NCBI GenBank assembly: GCA_947375135.1
Contig: CANCER010000032.1
Location: 1-37,154, forward strand
Direction: 5' to 3'
DNA length: 37,154 nt
DNA from: Comamonadaceae bacterium
Lineage (GTDB): Bacteria; Pseudomonadota; Gammaproteobacteria; Burkholderiales; Burkholderiaceae_C
Shown: positions 25,297 through 35,166 of the stretch, one piece after another
How positions within the stretch are numbered: the stretch's first letter is position 1
How the letters are laid out: each line of letters begins with the position of its first letter
Program-made: the position numbers and the translations under genes
Notes under the pieces: generated by a model
Databases searched by the model: none
What the model was told of the DNA's origin: nothing
What the model saw: only the letters and a program-made list of their open reading frames with translations

Positions 25297-26454
25297 ATGA
25301 CCGTTATCACCACCATTGAAGACTTGCGCATCCTTGCCGAGAAGCGCGTACCGCGCATGTTCTACGACTACGCCGACTCCGGCTCCTGGACCGAGTCCAC
25401 CTACCGCGCCAACGAATCCGACTTCCAGAAGATCAAGCTGCGCCAGCGCGTGGCGGTGAACATGGAAAACCGGACCACTGCCACCAAAATGGTGGGCCAG
25501 GAAGCCAAGATGCCGGTGTGCATCGCGCCGGTGGGCCTGTGCGGCATGCAAAACGCCGATGGCGAAATCAAGGCGGCCAAGGCGGCAGAGAAGTTCGGCA
25601 TTCCCTTCACCCTGTCGACCATGAGCATCTGCTCGATTGAAGACATTGCCCAGAACACCCAAGCGCCCTTCTGGTTCCAGCTCTACATGATGCGCGACCG
25701 CGATGCCATGAAGAAGATGATCGAACGCGCCCGCGCCGCACGCTGCAGCGCACTGGTGCTCACCCTTGATTTGCAGGTGATCGGCCAGCGCCACAAGGAT
25801 TTGAAGAATGGCCTGACCGCGCCGCCCCGCCCCACGGTCGCCAACATCATCAACCTGCTGACCAAGCCGCGCTGGTGCCTAGGGATGGCCGGCACGCGCC
25901 GCCACACCTTTGGCAACCTGGTGGGCCATGTGAAGGCGGTGACCAATATGAACTCGCTGGCCAGTTGGACCAACGAGCAATTTGACCCCACCCTGTCCTG
26001 GGACGACGTGAAGTGGGTCAAGGAGCAATGGGGCGGCAAACTCATCCTCAAGGGCATTCAGGACCTGGAGGATGCGCACCTGGCCGTGGCCAGCGGCGCC
26101 GACGCGATTGTGGTCAGCAACCACGGCGGACGCCAACTCGACGGTGCGCCCAGCAGCATCTCGGCCCTGCCGGAAATTGCACAGGCGGTGGGCCACCAGA
26201 CCGAGGTCTGGATGGACGGCGGCATCCGCAGCGGGCAGGACGTGCTCAAGGCCTGGGCCCTGGGTGCGCGCGGCACCATGATCGGCCGCGCCTTTGTCTA
26301 TGGCCTGGGCGCCATGGGCGAGGCTGGCGTGACCAAGGCCCTGCAAATCATCCACAAAGAGCTGGACATCACCATGGCCTTTTGCGGCCACACCAATATC
26401 CAGACAGTGAACACCAATATCCTGCTACCCGGCACCTACGACTTCAAGGGCTGA
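25297..26454 (+). CDS. lldD: FMN-dependent alpha-hydroxy-acid dehydrogenase (L-lactate dehydrogenase type)
   Basis: This 385-residue flavoprotein of the LldD/glycolate oxidase/mandelate dehydrogenase family oxidises 2-hydroxy acids to 2-keto acids. The TIM-barrel FMN motifs are visible: APVGLCGMQNADGEIKAAKA, FWFQLYMMRDRD, the catalytic base His276 in VVSNHGGRQLDGAPSS, the FMN-phosphate segment VWMDGGIRSGQDVLKA and the final GARGTMIGRAFVYGLGAMGE. The N-terminus (IEDLRILAEKRVPRMFYDYADSGSW) is typical. L-lactate is the most likely substrate but other hydroxy acids are possible, so the gene symbol is tentative. It is convergent with the giant genes, with only 13 bp between stop codons. Confidence 0.85.
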   Translation: MTVITTIEDLRILAEKRVPRMFYDYADSGSWTESTYRANESDFQKIKLRQRVAVNMENRTTATKMVGQEAKMPVCIAPVGLCGMQNADGEIKAAKAAEKFGIPFTLSTMSICSIEDIAQNTQAPFWFQLYMMRDRDAMKKMIERARAARCSALVLTLDLQVIGQRHKDLKNGLTAPPRPTVANIINLLTKPRWCLGMAGTRRHTFGNLVGHVKAVTNMNSLASWTNEQFDPTLSWDDVKWVKEQWGGKLILKGIQDLEDAHLAVASGADAIVVSNHGGRQLDGAPSSISALPEIAQAVGHQTEVWMDGGIRSGQDVLKAWALGARGTMIGRAFVYGLGAMGEAGVTKALQIIHKELDITMAFCGHTNIQTVNTNILLPGTYDFKG

Positions 26455-26467
26455 ACCCCGAAATCCC

Positions 26468-29400
26468 TTAAATCTCAAACACGTCGGAGTACACCGGCCT
26501 GGCACCGGCTGTGCCCGCCAGGGGCGCAAGCTCCATGGCGGGGCTGAACGCACTTCCGGCGCCAGGCAGCACTTCCACTTCAGCCATGACCAGGCGCATG
26601 CGCTGGCTGCCGCGCGCCGCAGGCAACAGGACAATGCCTGCCCACACCGTTGCCGCCGGGGTCACCTGGCTGCGCGGCAACCCCTGCCAGCCACTTTGCA
26701 CAGGCACCCAGGCTTCGCTGCCTGCACCGGTGTGCAGCAGTTCCACCCGCACGGCCATCAACGTGGGAAACAGGGCAGACTTCTGCTTGCGCGGGGCCGG
26801 GCCCGCCACGCTCAGGCGCAACTGGCGTGGGTGGTCGGGCATCGGCGTCAGGGTGACCAGCCGGTCCGCAGCGCATTGCATGAAATCGGCCAACACCACC
26901 TTGGACAGCTCGGCACCCAGCACAGCACGCGGCTGCAGGCGTGCCAGCGCAAAGCGGATAAACGGGAAATACGCAGGGCCCGCATCCACCGTGACATCGC
27001 AATACCACAGCTGGCGCTCGGCATCAAAGTGCACCGCATGCGCGGCCACATCCACCAGTGCCGCGGCGCCCAGCTCCTGCAAGGTGTAGGCCGAGCTGCG
27101 CAACACCGCCTCGGGAAAGTGGGCCAGCGTGGGCAGCGCATCGGGCGGTTGAGACACCCAGATCGGGTCGTAGCCCCATTGCGTGACCAGGTGGCTGCTG
27201 GCCTCGGGCACCTGCAAGTTGGCAGTGCCCGCGCGTACGGCGCTGCCTTTGGGGCCGGCATACAGCACCACGCCCAGCAGTTCGCCATCGCCCGATGAAA
27301 ACCAGGGCCGCTTCAGGTACACCCGCAGGCCACCGCCCTTGCGGGCAAAGTGCAGCGGACGGTGGGCCTCGTCGCCTGCGGGCACCGGCACATCGCCGGC
27401 CGGGTCCGAGCGCTCCCAGCCAAAGGTGGGGACGATGTATTCGATTTGCGGCGCATCGGGCCGGGTTGAACTGAGGATGTCCAACTCAAACGCCACCTCC
27501 GAGTCGCATGCGAATGCACCGGGCGCTGCCGTCGCTGCATCGAAATATTCCTGGTACCGGCTCACCGCCGTGGCCGTGTAGCACACGCGGTGGTACTTGG
27601 TGTCCGGCAAGGCGTGGTGCTGCTCCCAGAACCAGGCATGGTCGGCCTGCATATCGCCATGCACCACGTCAAAGGCATGGCTGGTGCAGGGTGCAGCGTA
27701 GTCGGCACCGGTGCCAACCCGGGTCATGTCGTCCACCCGATCGGTCCAGCGGGCGCGCAACTCCACTTTGCCGGTGCTCGCGCCGTCGATGGCAATGTTG
27801 CCGGCCAGCCGGGCAAAGCTCTCCCCCACAGCGCGGTTGGCCATCAGCGCCTCGATGCGGGGTGCGCTGCAAGGCTTCTGAACGGCATGTACCAGGGTCA
27901 CGGTACGCGCAGGGGTCAGCATCCAATGCTTGCCGCTGGCGCCCAAGGCGCCCAGCTTTTCCAGACGTTGCGGGCTGGCCGCACTGCGAATCCAGTCCCA
28001 CAGGCCCAGCAGCTCCAGATCCGCCGCGCTGCGCGGCACGCTGCTGAGTTGCACAGCCTGCATGCGTCCCGGCGGTACCTGAATGGACAACGTGCGGCTG
28101 GGGCTGTCCCAGGCCGGTGCGCCGCTGCCGTTGCGCACACGGATGCTGAACGGCGCCGCGTGCGGCCAAGCCTGGCTGTGGGCAAAGGAAACCGTCTGCT
28201 CCACCGCACCCTCACCGTCCAGCACGCACACCAGGGTGCCTGCCGCCAGCGGGTCCGGCAGATAGGGCACATCCGTGGGCACGCCATCGAGTATGTCGAT
28301 GCCGTCAACGCCCGGGTCGCCGGGGGCGCGCAGCTGGGCGTCCGTACCGTGGCGCCGGGTCAGCAGGTCGTACCAGTTGCCCGCAGGTGGTGGCGTGTCA
28401 AACATGCCGTGCTGCTCGGCTGCTTGCTGGGAGATGCGCGGCGGGCAGACCACGCGCACGGCTTGCGCAGTGTGGGAAGACGCATCTTCGGCCGAGCGGA
28501 TGACCACCCGCTCCATGGACTCACCGGGCACAGGCTGCGCAATGCGCGCCAGCACCGGCGAGGCAATGGGTTCGTAGCGCAGGTAGCGGATGGCACCGGC
28601 CGTGGCGCCCTGCAGGCTGCGGTCCGCGTTTTGCAGGGCCAGGGAGCGGCCGCTGATGTCCACCGTGCGGGCACGCAGCCGGTAGCCGCGGCCAAAGCGC
28701 AGGCGCGGCAAGGTGGCCAGCACCTTGCCATCGCCATCCCTGGGCAAGTCGAGCGCAATGCGCAGCGGGGCCCCGGTGTGCGGTGCCGGCGTGCCATCGT
28801 CCAGATAGGTGTGGCCGGGGTCCTGGCTGGCGTCTGCCACCTTCTTGCCGGGCCGGCGCACGGCCAGGCTCCAACCTTCCCAATGCACCAGGGTTTCATG
28901 CAGATAGAAGTCGGCGTCCTGTGGCTTTTGGGTCGGTGCGCTGGTCAGGGTGCTTTCGCGGTTGACCCGGGCGTAGTCCCCTGCCGGGGCCCGGGTACGG
29001 TAGTGCTCCTCGCGCTGGCACAGCGAGCGCCAGCTGCTTGCGGGCAGGTCCGGCAACACATCCACGCGCAGGCCGCGCACCAGGTCTTCGGCGTACAGCA
29101 CCGGTTGGCCGCTGAGCTGGCTATTGAGTTCGGCGGCCCGCCCGGCCCGCCCGGAGAAGGACGCCGCCCGGCCCGTATGCACCAGCGCAATGCCGGTGGT
29201 GCGCAAGGCGGGCAGCTCGGTACGCTCCACCTGCGCGCGCGCGTCCTGCAGCGTGACCAGGTGGCGCACGTAGTCCACCAGCTTGATGGCGGCGCCATCC
29301 ACGTCCACCTGCATGGCTGCATAGCCGGCCTGGCTCAGATCGAGAAAGCCGTCTTTGAGCGTGCTGGAATTCTCTGCCGCGTAAAACAACCCCGCGCTCT

Positions 29401-30256
29401 TGGAGAACCGGTACCGCGTGAGGGGCCTGACATGCTGGAGGGGTGGCAGGGTCTGGTGGGCCTGCGGCCAGTCGGCCTGGATGCTGATGCAGGCTTGGTC
29501 GCCCGTAAAGGCCAGCGCAAAGTCCGGCGGCAGCGCGCAAGACAACTCCAACACCAGACCGAGCCGGCGCAAGAGAAACTCCGAGTCCTCCACCAGGGAC
29601 AGGGTTTCGTGGAACTCGAAGTCCGTCTTGAAAGGGGGCTGCGTGGCGTAGGCGCCGTTCTTGGGCGTATGAAAATCCAGCAGGCGCGCCAGGTCGGCGG
29701 TCGGGTTGCCGGAACCGGCCTGGTCGCCGACCACCATGCCCTTTTTCGTGACCAGAGGCTCGATGGCGGCCAGCAGCGGCAGCGCATGAAAAGGCGACGC
29801 TGGCGACTGTCTGCGGTGAATCAGCGTATCCAGCCCGGGCGGCGCCTGCGGGTACTCCAAGGCCACGCGCTGGTAAACCGTTTTGACGTAGTCCATAACG
29901 CGCATGACGGGGAACGATTTCACCGTGCGCGCGCAGTGGCCGTCGCGGTCAAACACATGGCTGCGCACGACGGTGTCGTCCGCGCCCCCGCCACAGGGGA
30001 ACACGGCGTCCCACAGCGCGGGATCGCGCACATCGTCTTCCACCTGCGCCTCAAAAGCCTCGGGGCTGGTGCCGGTTCCGAAGCAGGCCTTGAAGCGCAA
30101 CGGCAGGCCGGCCCAATGGGCAAAGCAAAACCTGGAGAGCGACTCCAACTCCTGATCGCCTTGCAGACGGGGCGAGACGCGCACGGCAAAGTGCAGACGC
30201 CGGGTGGCCGCATCAAAGCGGCGGGGGATCACGGTCCAGAGGATGGTTTGTTGCAT
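26468..30256 (-). CDS. Giant uncharacterised protein B (1262 residues)
   Basis: I do not recognise a characterised domain. The protein starts with MQQTILWTVIPRRFD and reads as mainly beta-strand segments with no signal peptide, transmembrane helix or low-complexity repeat. Landmarks include TKYHRVCYTATAVSRYQEYF (about residue 895), EYIVPTFGWERSD (about 937), YLKRPWFSSGDGELLGVVLY (about 980) and YFPFIRFALARLQPRAVLG followed by LSKVVLADFMQ (about 1095-1130). From memory, similar landmark strings occur in large hypothetical proteins of actinobacteria and other phyla; I could not check this. The ATG is 12 bp after the stop of giant protein A, so the two are co-transcribed. Codon use and GC content match the chromosome. 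Confidence 0.85.
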   Translation of the reverse strand: MQQTILWTVIPRRFDAATRRLHFAVRVSPRLQGDQELESLSRFCFAHWAGLPLRFKACFGTGTSPEAFEAQVEDDVRDPALWDAVFPCGGGADDTVVRSHVFDRDGHCARTVKSFPVMRVMDYVKTVYQRVALEYPQAPPGLDTLIHRRQSPASPFHALPLLAAIEPLVTKKGMVVGDQAGSGNPTADLARLLDFHTPKNGAYATQPPFKTDFEFHETLSLVEDSEFLLRRLGLVLELSCALPPDFALAFTGDQACISIQADWPQAHQTLPPLQHVRPLTRYRFSKSAGLFYAAENSSTLKDGFLDLSQAGYAAMQVDVDGAAIKLVDYVRHLVTLQDARAQVERTELPALRTTGIALVHTGRAASFSGRAGRAAELNSQLSGQPVLYAEDLVRGLRVDVLPDLPASSWRSLCQREEHYRTRAPAGDYARVNRESTLTSAPTQKPQDADFYLHETLVHWEGWSLAVRRPGKKVADASQDPGHTYLDDGTPAPHTGAPLRIALDLPRDGDGKVLATLPRLRFGRGYRLRARTVDISGRSLALQNADRSLQGATAGAIRYLRYEPIASPVLARIAQPVPGESMERVVIRSAEDASSHTAQAVRVVCPPRISQQAAEQHGMFDTPPPAGNWYDLLTRRHGTDAQLRAPGDPGVDGIDILDGVPTDVPYLPDPLAAGTLVCVLDGEGAVEQTVSFAHSQAWPHAAPFSIRVRNGSGAPAWDSPSRTLSIQVPPGRMQAVQLSSVPRSAADLELLGLWDWIRSAASPQRLEKLGALGASGKHWMLTPARTVTLVHAVQKPCSAPRIEALMANRAVGESFARLAGNIAIDGASTGKVELRARWTDRVDDMTRVGTGADYAAPCTSHAFDVVHGDMQADHAWFWEQHHALPDTKYHRVCYTATAVSRYQEYFDAATAAPGAFACDSEVAFELDILSSTRPDAPQIEYIVPTFGWERSDPAGDVPVPAGDEAHRPLHFARKGGGLRVYLKRPWFSSGDGELLGVVLYAGPKGSAVRAGTANLQVPEASSHLVTQWGYDPIWVSQPPDALPTLAHFPEAVLRSSAYTLQELGAAALVDVAAHAVHFDAERQLWYCDVTVDAGPAYFPFIRFALARLQPRAVLGAELSKVVLADFMQCAADRLVTLTPMPDHPRQLRLSVAGPAPRKQKSALFPTLMAVRVELLHTGAGSEAWVPVQSGWQGLPRSQVTPAATVWAGIVLLPAARGSQRMRLVMAEVEVLPGAGSAFSPAMELAPLAGTAGARPVYSDVFEI

Positions 30257-30268
30257 GGCCTGCGCTTT

Positions 30269-33200
30269 TCAGTCCGCGAATGCGGCGAGGTAGTGGTCCC
30301 ACTCGGGAAGGCTGATCATTTCGTCAAAGGGCAGGTCGCGCGAGCCGCCGGCAAATTCGCGTCGCACGGTGAGCGTGACGCTGGTACTGAAGAACAGCAC
30401 CTCCACTTCTACCGTCATGCTGGCCTGGCCCCAGACCAAGGGGTCCTCGTAATGGAGTTCGAGGTAAAACTCCACGCTGACCGTGATCAGGCCCAGCACT
30501 TCGAGTGCACCACCGGCCCGCACATAGCCGCTGAGCTTGCAGGCGCTGGATTCGATGCGGAAGTAGATGCCCGCCATCACGTACACGCCGCCGCTTGCCA
30601 CACCCAGATTGAGCGCAAAGTTGCCGCCAAACTCCAGGCAGCCCTCGACCATGCGGGTGTCATCGGACCCGGCCTCCATGGCAAGAAAGCCGCCGCCCGC
30701 AAACAAGGAAACCGTGATCAGGAAGGGATCATGGCGTTGCGACACGGCCAGGCGCGCATGTGCCGGCGCGCCGGTAAACGGCAGGCCTATGCTGGCGTCC
30801 AGCGCCAGGTTTTGCAGCGCAAAGGCGCCCACCGCAACGCAGGGGATACGCAGGGTGTAGCCGCACAGGAGGCCGTCGCTACGGACATCCAGATAGGGCG
30901 GATCACTGAAGTGGTTCAGTCCCAGCACCCCGCAGAGGGCATGGATGAATTTCAGCGCACCCTGGAATTCAATGCCCGGCACCTCCACATGCACCAGCGG
31001 CTTGCCACCGGCAGGAACCGTGAATTCAAAGGAGGCGAAGTCGATGGCAATCACCCCGGCCAGCACCAGCTTGAAGCCTGTGAGTTTGCCGCTCACCGTG
31101 GATTCGGCCTTACCTGCGTCGCTCACACGCGCCTTGACGCGCAGCGTCAGCGTGGGCGAGACGGTGATCTGGAAGATGCTGTTGCTGGTCAGCGCGCTGG
31201 TGCACCAGTCCAGCTGGTAGCAGGTGCTGTTGCCCTCGCGCACCGAGGTCCAAGCGGGAACCGGGGCCTTGCCACCGGACAGCGCCGCAGCCGAAAACGA
31301 CACCGGCCCCAGAATTTCCTGCAGGGTGACGCCGCCCAGCAACTTGGCGTTGAGCGCGTCGGCGAAATACTGCATCGGGTCAAAGCTGCCGCCGGCCAGC
31401 GTGGCGAGGTGGTTGTCGCTGACGGCGGTGCTGCCGGCCTCGGTCTTGACACCCACCGGCCCTATCAGGCGCGAGAGACCGCCAATCGCCATGCCCGGCG
31501 CCACCACACCGCCCACCTTGTCGGGCCGGTTGTTTCCGCCAAAAGTCAGATCGACGCTGCGCACAAAGCGCAGGTACATCTCGCCCCGGTTAGCGGGCGA
31601 ATAGCCAGCGCGCAAATAGGCCTTGGCGTAGGTGGCTCGCCGGGGCGCTGTGATCTGGCCGAGTTGACGCAGCACCGGAATGGTCAGCTGCACATCCGCC
31701 AGCAGCGGGTTCACCAGCCGGTAGGGATCAACATCGTCCGGCCGGTGTTCGATGGCCACGCGAAATGCCAGCGTAGCCACGTTGGCGGACAGGTCCGCGC
31801 CGCTGCCGGATGCGGGCACCAATGACAGGCTTTGCCCGTGCAGCTGACTGACGTAGCGGCTGTCGGGCGGGCTGGCGTCAAACAACGGGTCGGCACTGTC
31901 ATCGGCTGTGTGCAGCAGCTTGGCTCCGCCGCTGTGGTGGGTGGCGGCTGTGAGGAAATCGGCATAACTTTGCACATCGATTTCAGCCGGCGTGTCATCC
32001 GCCCCCATGCGCCGGGCGCGCACAAAGGCCATGGGCATCATCCACTCCAGGGTGTGGCCGGCACGGTCTTGGGCAAGCACCAGAAACTGGAAGTCCCGCA
32101 GCCCGGCACCTGTGTCCACCATGGGCCAGAAGGCGGACTCGGGCGGGCACAGCGGGCTGCTGCTGAGGCGGCTGGCCGAAGGTGCAGCCAGGTCCATGGA
32201 CTTGAAGGTCAACAACCGCACGGTCCGCAAAGGCAACTGGCGGGCGTGGAACGCCAGTGACTCCTCTGCCGCAGGCACATCGTCCCCCGGCTGCGAAAAG
32301 GCAATCTCCGGCTCACGCACCAGGATGAACATGCGCTTTTGCAGTCGGGCCTCCTTGGCGCCGCCGGCCTTGTCCAAAAACTTGCGCTCGCTGATGGTCA
32401 CAAAAACCGCGCGGTGGCCGAAGGGCAGCAGAATACCGCGCTTCACCGTTTTCACGTAGTGGTCGCGCCCCATGGTGCTGAGGTTGCACCAGTTTTCCAA
32501 CCCGGCATCCCACGTGCCTTCCACGTTCATCCAGGCGCCCAACGGGCTGAGCATGAAGCGCTGTGCATCAAAGCCTTTGCTGATGCAGTTGCCCACAATC
32601 GCTTGCCGCTCACTGGCCAGCAAGGGCAACTCAAAGGGGTTGGTGGCGCGGTAGTCAAAGGCCTTGAGGACCGGGTCGCCCCGCAGCGCGCTGCGCAGGT
32701 TCACGTGCCACAACGCGTTGCGCCCGCCTTGCATAGCGGCCGCGTGTTCGCCATACCAGACGCTGTGTTGGTTGCCCGACACGAACAGTCCATAGGGAGC
32801 CTCGATACTGGTTTCGTCATCCCCTGCCGGCCCGGGCTCGCCGCCTTCGCGCGGCTGCCGGGCGGTGGCGGTGATGAGGGGCGTCCACAGCGTGGACAGG
32901 GCCTGGCCCGGCTCGTGTACCCAGCCCAACAGGGTGGTGCGGTCCAAGGGGAGCTTGTTGTGTGTGGTACTGAACGCCAACCGGCTCAGGCCGGCCAGGC
33001 GCACGCGAATGGGGGCGCGATAGGAGGGCAGGTTCACCTCGGATTCCAGCGGCGTCTCCTCAGCCAGACTTTGCGGCGGGAAATACACCACCATCTTGCC
33101 CACGGCATTGCCCACGCGCAGCAGACGCGGTGTCTCCTCGCCACCGGTTTGCAGGCGCAGGTTTTTGAAGCGGCACAGCAGCACCAGCAAATCGGCGGGG

Positions 33201-34597
33201 CGCACAAAGAAGCCGGACCAATCCTGCGGGAAGTCCATCTGCGCGGCCGCACCACCATCCAACCGGATGCGCAGCGGGTCTTGTGCCGGGTCCATCAGGG
33301 GCGCATCACCTGCCAGTCCCACCGACAGCACCGCCACCTGCCGCGGCCGGGCAGCTGTGGGTTGCGCCAGCAGGTCTTCGGCCGCGCGCACCGCCGTAGC
33401 CTGGAGGTGGAAACCCAGCCCGGTTTGGCGCTTTTGCAGGGTCAAGGGGTGGCCAACCCGGGTTTTCGCCGCACTGTGCAGCAGCACAAAGCCGGACCGC
33501 ACGGGCTTGCCCAACTGCACGCTGGCAGTGCGGGTGTGTACCCAGCCCGAAGTCCAGCCCAAGGTGCCCAACACCGCCAACTGGGGCGTGCTGGCCTGGT
33601 GCGCAAAAAACTGCAGCGCCACCGGGCGCACAACGGCCAGCCGAAATGGCTGGCCCAGGTCGTTGCGCAAATCGGCACCGGGTTCAAAACCCAGTTGACC
33701 GGGAGCCGCATGCAGGCTGTAGGCCGTGACCATGCACGCCGTCTTGCCTTCGGCCGCACCCTGGGCAAGCTCAAGCTGTAAACAGGAGTAACACGGGACG
33801 TCCCCACGGCAATGCCAGCCGGTGGCAGTGCCCTCCTCCAGCGGCAGGCTGAACCAGGGCAAAGCCCAAGGGTTGCCCAGCGTCAACAAAGTACGCCTGC
33901 GATCAGGCTGCTTGAAGAGACCCGGCATCTCGGGCGTGAGCAGGTTGATGGCAAAGGTGGTTTGCTCCAGCGCCGGCCCCAAACCCTCTGCGCTGACAGG
34001 GCCGCTTACCAGAAAGCCCCAGCACGGCAGGAAAATAGCCTCGGGCTGCTTGCCCAGCACCACGCGTCTGCTGCCACCAAACGCACACACCGCACCGGGG
34101 TCCAGCAGCGTAGACGCCAGTGCCACCTGCAAGGGCGTGGCCAGCCAGGACGCCAAATCGACCGACGCCTGGAATCCCCCCCACGTGAAGTAGATGTCCA
34201 GCACCCACACGCCCTCGGCCCAGTACACAACGCCGGTGAAATCAGCGGGCACCTGCGTGCCAGGAAAGCGTGCATTGCGCAGGCTGAGCGTGAAGCGGTC
34301 TTGCGTTGGCGCGACGGACAGCGACAGCTTGGGGCGGCCACTGAAGTGCGCGGTGTCGATGGTCCAGGCGGATGTGCCGCCGAGCTTGAAAACCGCATAC
34401 GCCGGCGTGGTCTCCAGCGTCACCGCACCCAGGGTGTACATCTTGGGCTTGGCAACGGACCTGCGCTGGAGCAGCGGCAGGCTTTGCCAGACGGTGGTGC
34501 CATTCTTCTGCGAAGACACGAGCTCCCCGGTACTTTGATCCAGGCGTACAAACCGATCCGAACGCAAATTTTCCCACTGAAAAAATGTACTGCTCAT
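30269..34597 (-). CDS. Giant uncharacterised protein A (1442 residues)
   Basis: No characterised domain is recognised. It begins with MSSTFFQWENLRSDRF and has no signal peptide or clear transmembrane helix. A conserved-looking block MGRDHYVKTVKRGILLPFGH followed by TISERKF lies at about residues 709-745. The last 250 residues consist of alternating hydrophobic/polar strands (for example ITVSLFAGGGFLAMEAG, GGVYVMAGIYFRIES, LGLITVSVEFYLELHYED and SMTVEVEVLFFSTSVTLTV), suggesting a long beta-sheet module, somewhat like DUF6603-type proteins (weak inference). The ATG at 34597 was chosen over the GTG three bases before it. Upstream, 71 bp away, is the stop of the baeRF-like gene in the same direction. 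Confidence 0.85.
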   Translation of the reverse strand: MSSTFFQWENLRSDRFVRLDQSTGELVSSQKNGTTVWQSLPLLQRRSVAKPKMYTLGAVTLETTPAYAVFKLGGTSAWTIDTAHFSGRPKLSLSVAPTQDRFTLSLRNARFPGTQVPADFTGVVYWAEGVWVLDIYFTWGGFQASVDLASWLATPLQVALASTLLDPGAVCAFGGSRRVVLGKQPEAIFLPCWGFLVSGPVSAEGLGPALEQTTFAINLLTPEMPGLFKQPDRRRTLLTLGNPWALPWFSLPLEEGTATGWHCRGDVPCYSCLQLELAQGAAEGKTACMVTAYSLHAAPGQLGFEPGADLRNDLGQPFRLAVVRPVALQFFAHQASTPQLAVLGTLGWTSGWVHTRTASVQLGKPVRSGFVLLHSAAKTRVGHPLTLQKRQTGLGFHLQATAVRAAEDLLAQPTAARPRQVAVLSVGLAGDAPLMDPAQDPLRIRLDGGAAAQMDFPQDWSGFFVRPADLLVLLCRFKNLRLQTGGEETPRLLRVGNAVGKMVVYFPPQSLAEETPLESEVNLPSYRAPIRVRLAGLSRLAFSTTHNKLPLDRTTLLGWVHEPGQALSTLWTPLITATARQPREGGEPGPAGDDETSIEAPYGLFVSGNQHSVWYGEHAAAMQGGRNALWHVNLRSALRGDPVLKAFDYRATNPFELPLLASERQAIVGNCISKGFDAQRFMLSPLGAWMNVEGTWDAGLENWCNLSTMGRDHYVKTVKRGILLPFGHRAVFVTISERKFLDKAGGAKEARLQKRMFILVREPEIAFSQPGDDVPAAEESLAFHARQLPLRTVRLLTFKSMDLAAPSASRLSSSPLCPPESAFWPMVDTGAGLRDFQFLVLAQDRAGHTLEWMMPMAFVRARRMGADDTPAEIDVQSYADFLTAATHHSGGAKLLHTADDSADPLFDASPPDSRYVSQLHGQSLSLVPASGSGADLSANVATLAFRVAIEHRPDDVDPYRLVNPLLADVQLTIPVLRQLGQITAPRRATYAKAYLRAGYSPANRGEMYLRFVRSVDLTFGGNNRPDKVGGVVAPGMAIGGLSRLIGPVGVKTEAGSTAVSDNHLATLAGGSFDPMQYFADALNAKLLGGVTLQEILGPVSFSAAALSGGKAPVPAWTSVREGNSTCYQLDWCTSALTSNSIFQITVSPTLTLRVKARVSDAGKAESTVSGKLTGFKLVLAGVIAIDFASFEFTVPAGGKPLVHVEVPGIEFQGALKFIHALCGVLGLNHFSDPPYLDVRSDGLLCGYTLRIPCVAVGAFALQNLALDASIGLPFTGAPAHARLAVSQRHDPFLITVSLFAGGGFLAMEAGSDDTRMVEGCLEFGGNFALNLGVASGGVYVMAGIYFRIESSACKLSGYVRAGGALEVLGLITVSVEFYLELHYEDPLVWGQASMTVEVEVLFFSTSVTLTVRREFAGGSRDLPFDEMISLPEWDHYLAAFAD

Positions 34598-34668
34598 CAC
34601 TTGCTTTCACAGAAGTCCAGGTGCATGCCGGCGTGGGGTGGAAAGGCCCCTAACCGACGGCTATGTCG

Positions 34669-35052
34669 CTACAGCGTCTCGTCCATCTTCAAAAAGTACT
34701 TGCGCGCATACGCCCCTAATTGGCCGTCGGTCAGGTGGTCCACGGTTTCCACGCCAATCAGGCGCTCAGCCAGTTGCGCATGGTGGGCGTGGATGTGCTT
34801 GATCAAATGCAACTTGGCGTCGGCCGGGCCGACCACAAGAATTTCATCGGCGCCGCTCAGTGCCTCGGCAACGCGGTGGTAGTAGTCGTGGTCTTCAGGC
34901 GCGCGCCCGCTGCCCAATGTGCCGGCGCGGGTATGCCGCTTGGCGTGCGGATGGGCGGAATAGACCACCGATTTTTCAAGGTCTGCGGTGCCAATGGGCA
35001 TCACATGGGCTTCAGAGTGATCGAGCCAGACGAGTGCGTGGGTATGCGACAA
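34669..35052 (-). CDS. baeRF / host-attachment-like small protein (translational machinery protein)
   Basis: This 127-residue protein resembles the short bacterial proteins related to eRF1 domain 2 (often annotated host attachment protein or translational machinery protein). Visible motifs are HALVWLDHSEAHVMPI at the start, a histidine-rich middle, YYHRVAEALSGADEILVVGPADAKLHLIKHI split over about residues 57-88, and a C-terminal DHLTDGQLGAYARKYF. The proposed link to translation is inferred from fold similarity, not from tested function. The start is TTG, supported by AAGGAG six bases upstream. A perfect Fnr-type palindrome lies 115 bp upstream. Because the giant genes follow on the same strand after 71 bp without an obvious terminator, it may be the first gene of their operon. 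Confidence 0.72.
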   Translation of the reverse strand: MSHTHALVWLDHSEAHVMPIGTADLEKSVVYSAHPHAKRHTRAGTLGSGRAPEDHDYYHRVAEALSGADEILVVGPADAKLHLIKHIHAHHAQLAERLIGVETVDHLTDGQLGAYARKYFLKMDETL

Positions 35053-35166
35053 AAAGTGCTCCTTGCTTGGACAGCTTCACAGCAAACGCAGTGCAGCCAT
35101 TCAAGTTCCAGCCACAGCCGCCGTTTGCGCCTGGGGCAAGGAAATCACAAAGCTCCCCTCACGGGC

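Noticed and set aside
27590..31825. A 1411-codon open frame on the plus strand opposite the giant genes
   Set aside because: It lies antisense to both giant proteins, has a composition dominated by Ala, Gly, Gln, His and Arg typical of GC-rich shadow frames, crosses the gap between two real genes and shows no family motif.
32339..33781. A 480-codon plus-strand open frame opposite giant protein A
   Set aside because: Antisense shadow of a GC-rich gene, with no motif and no ribosome-binding context.
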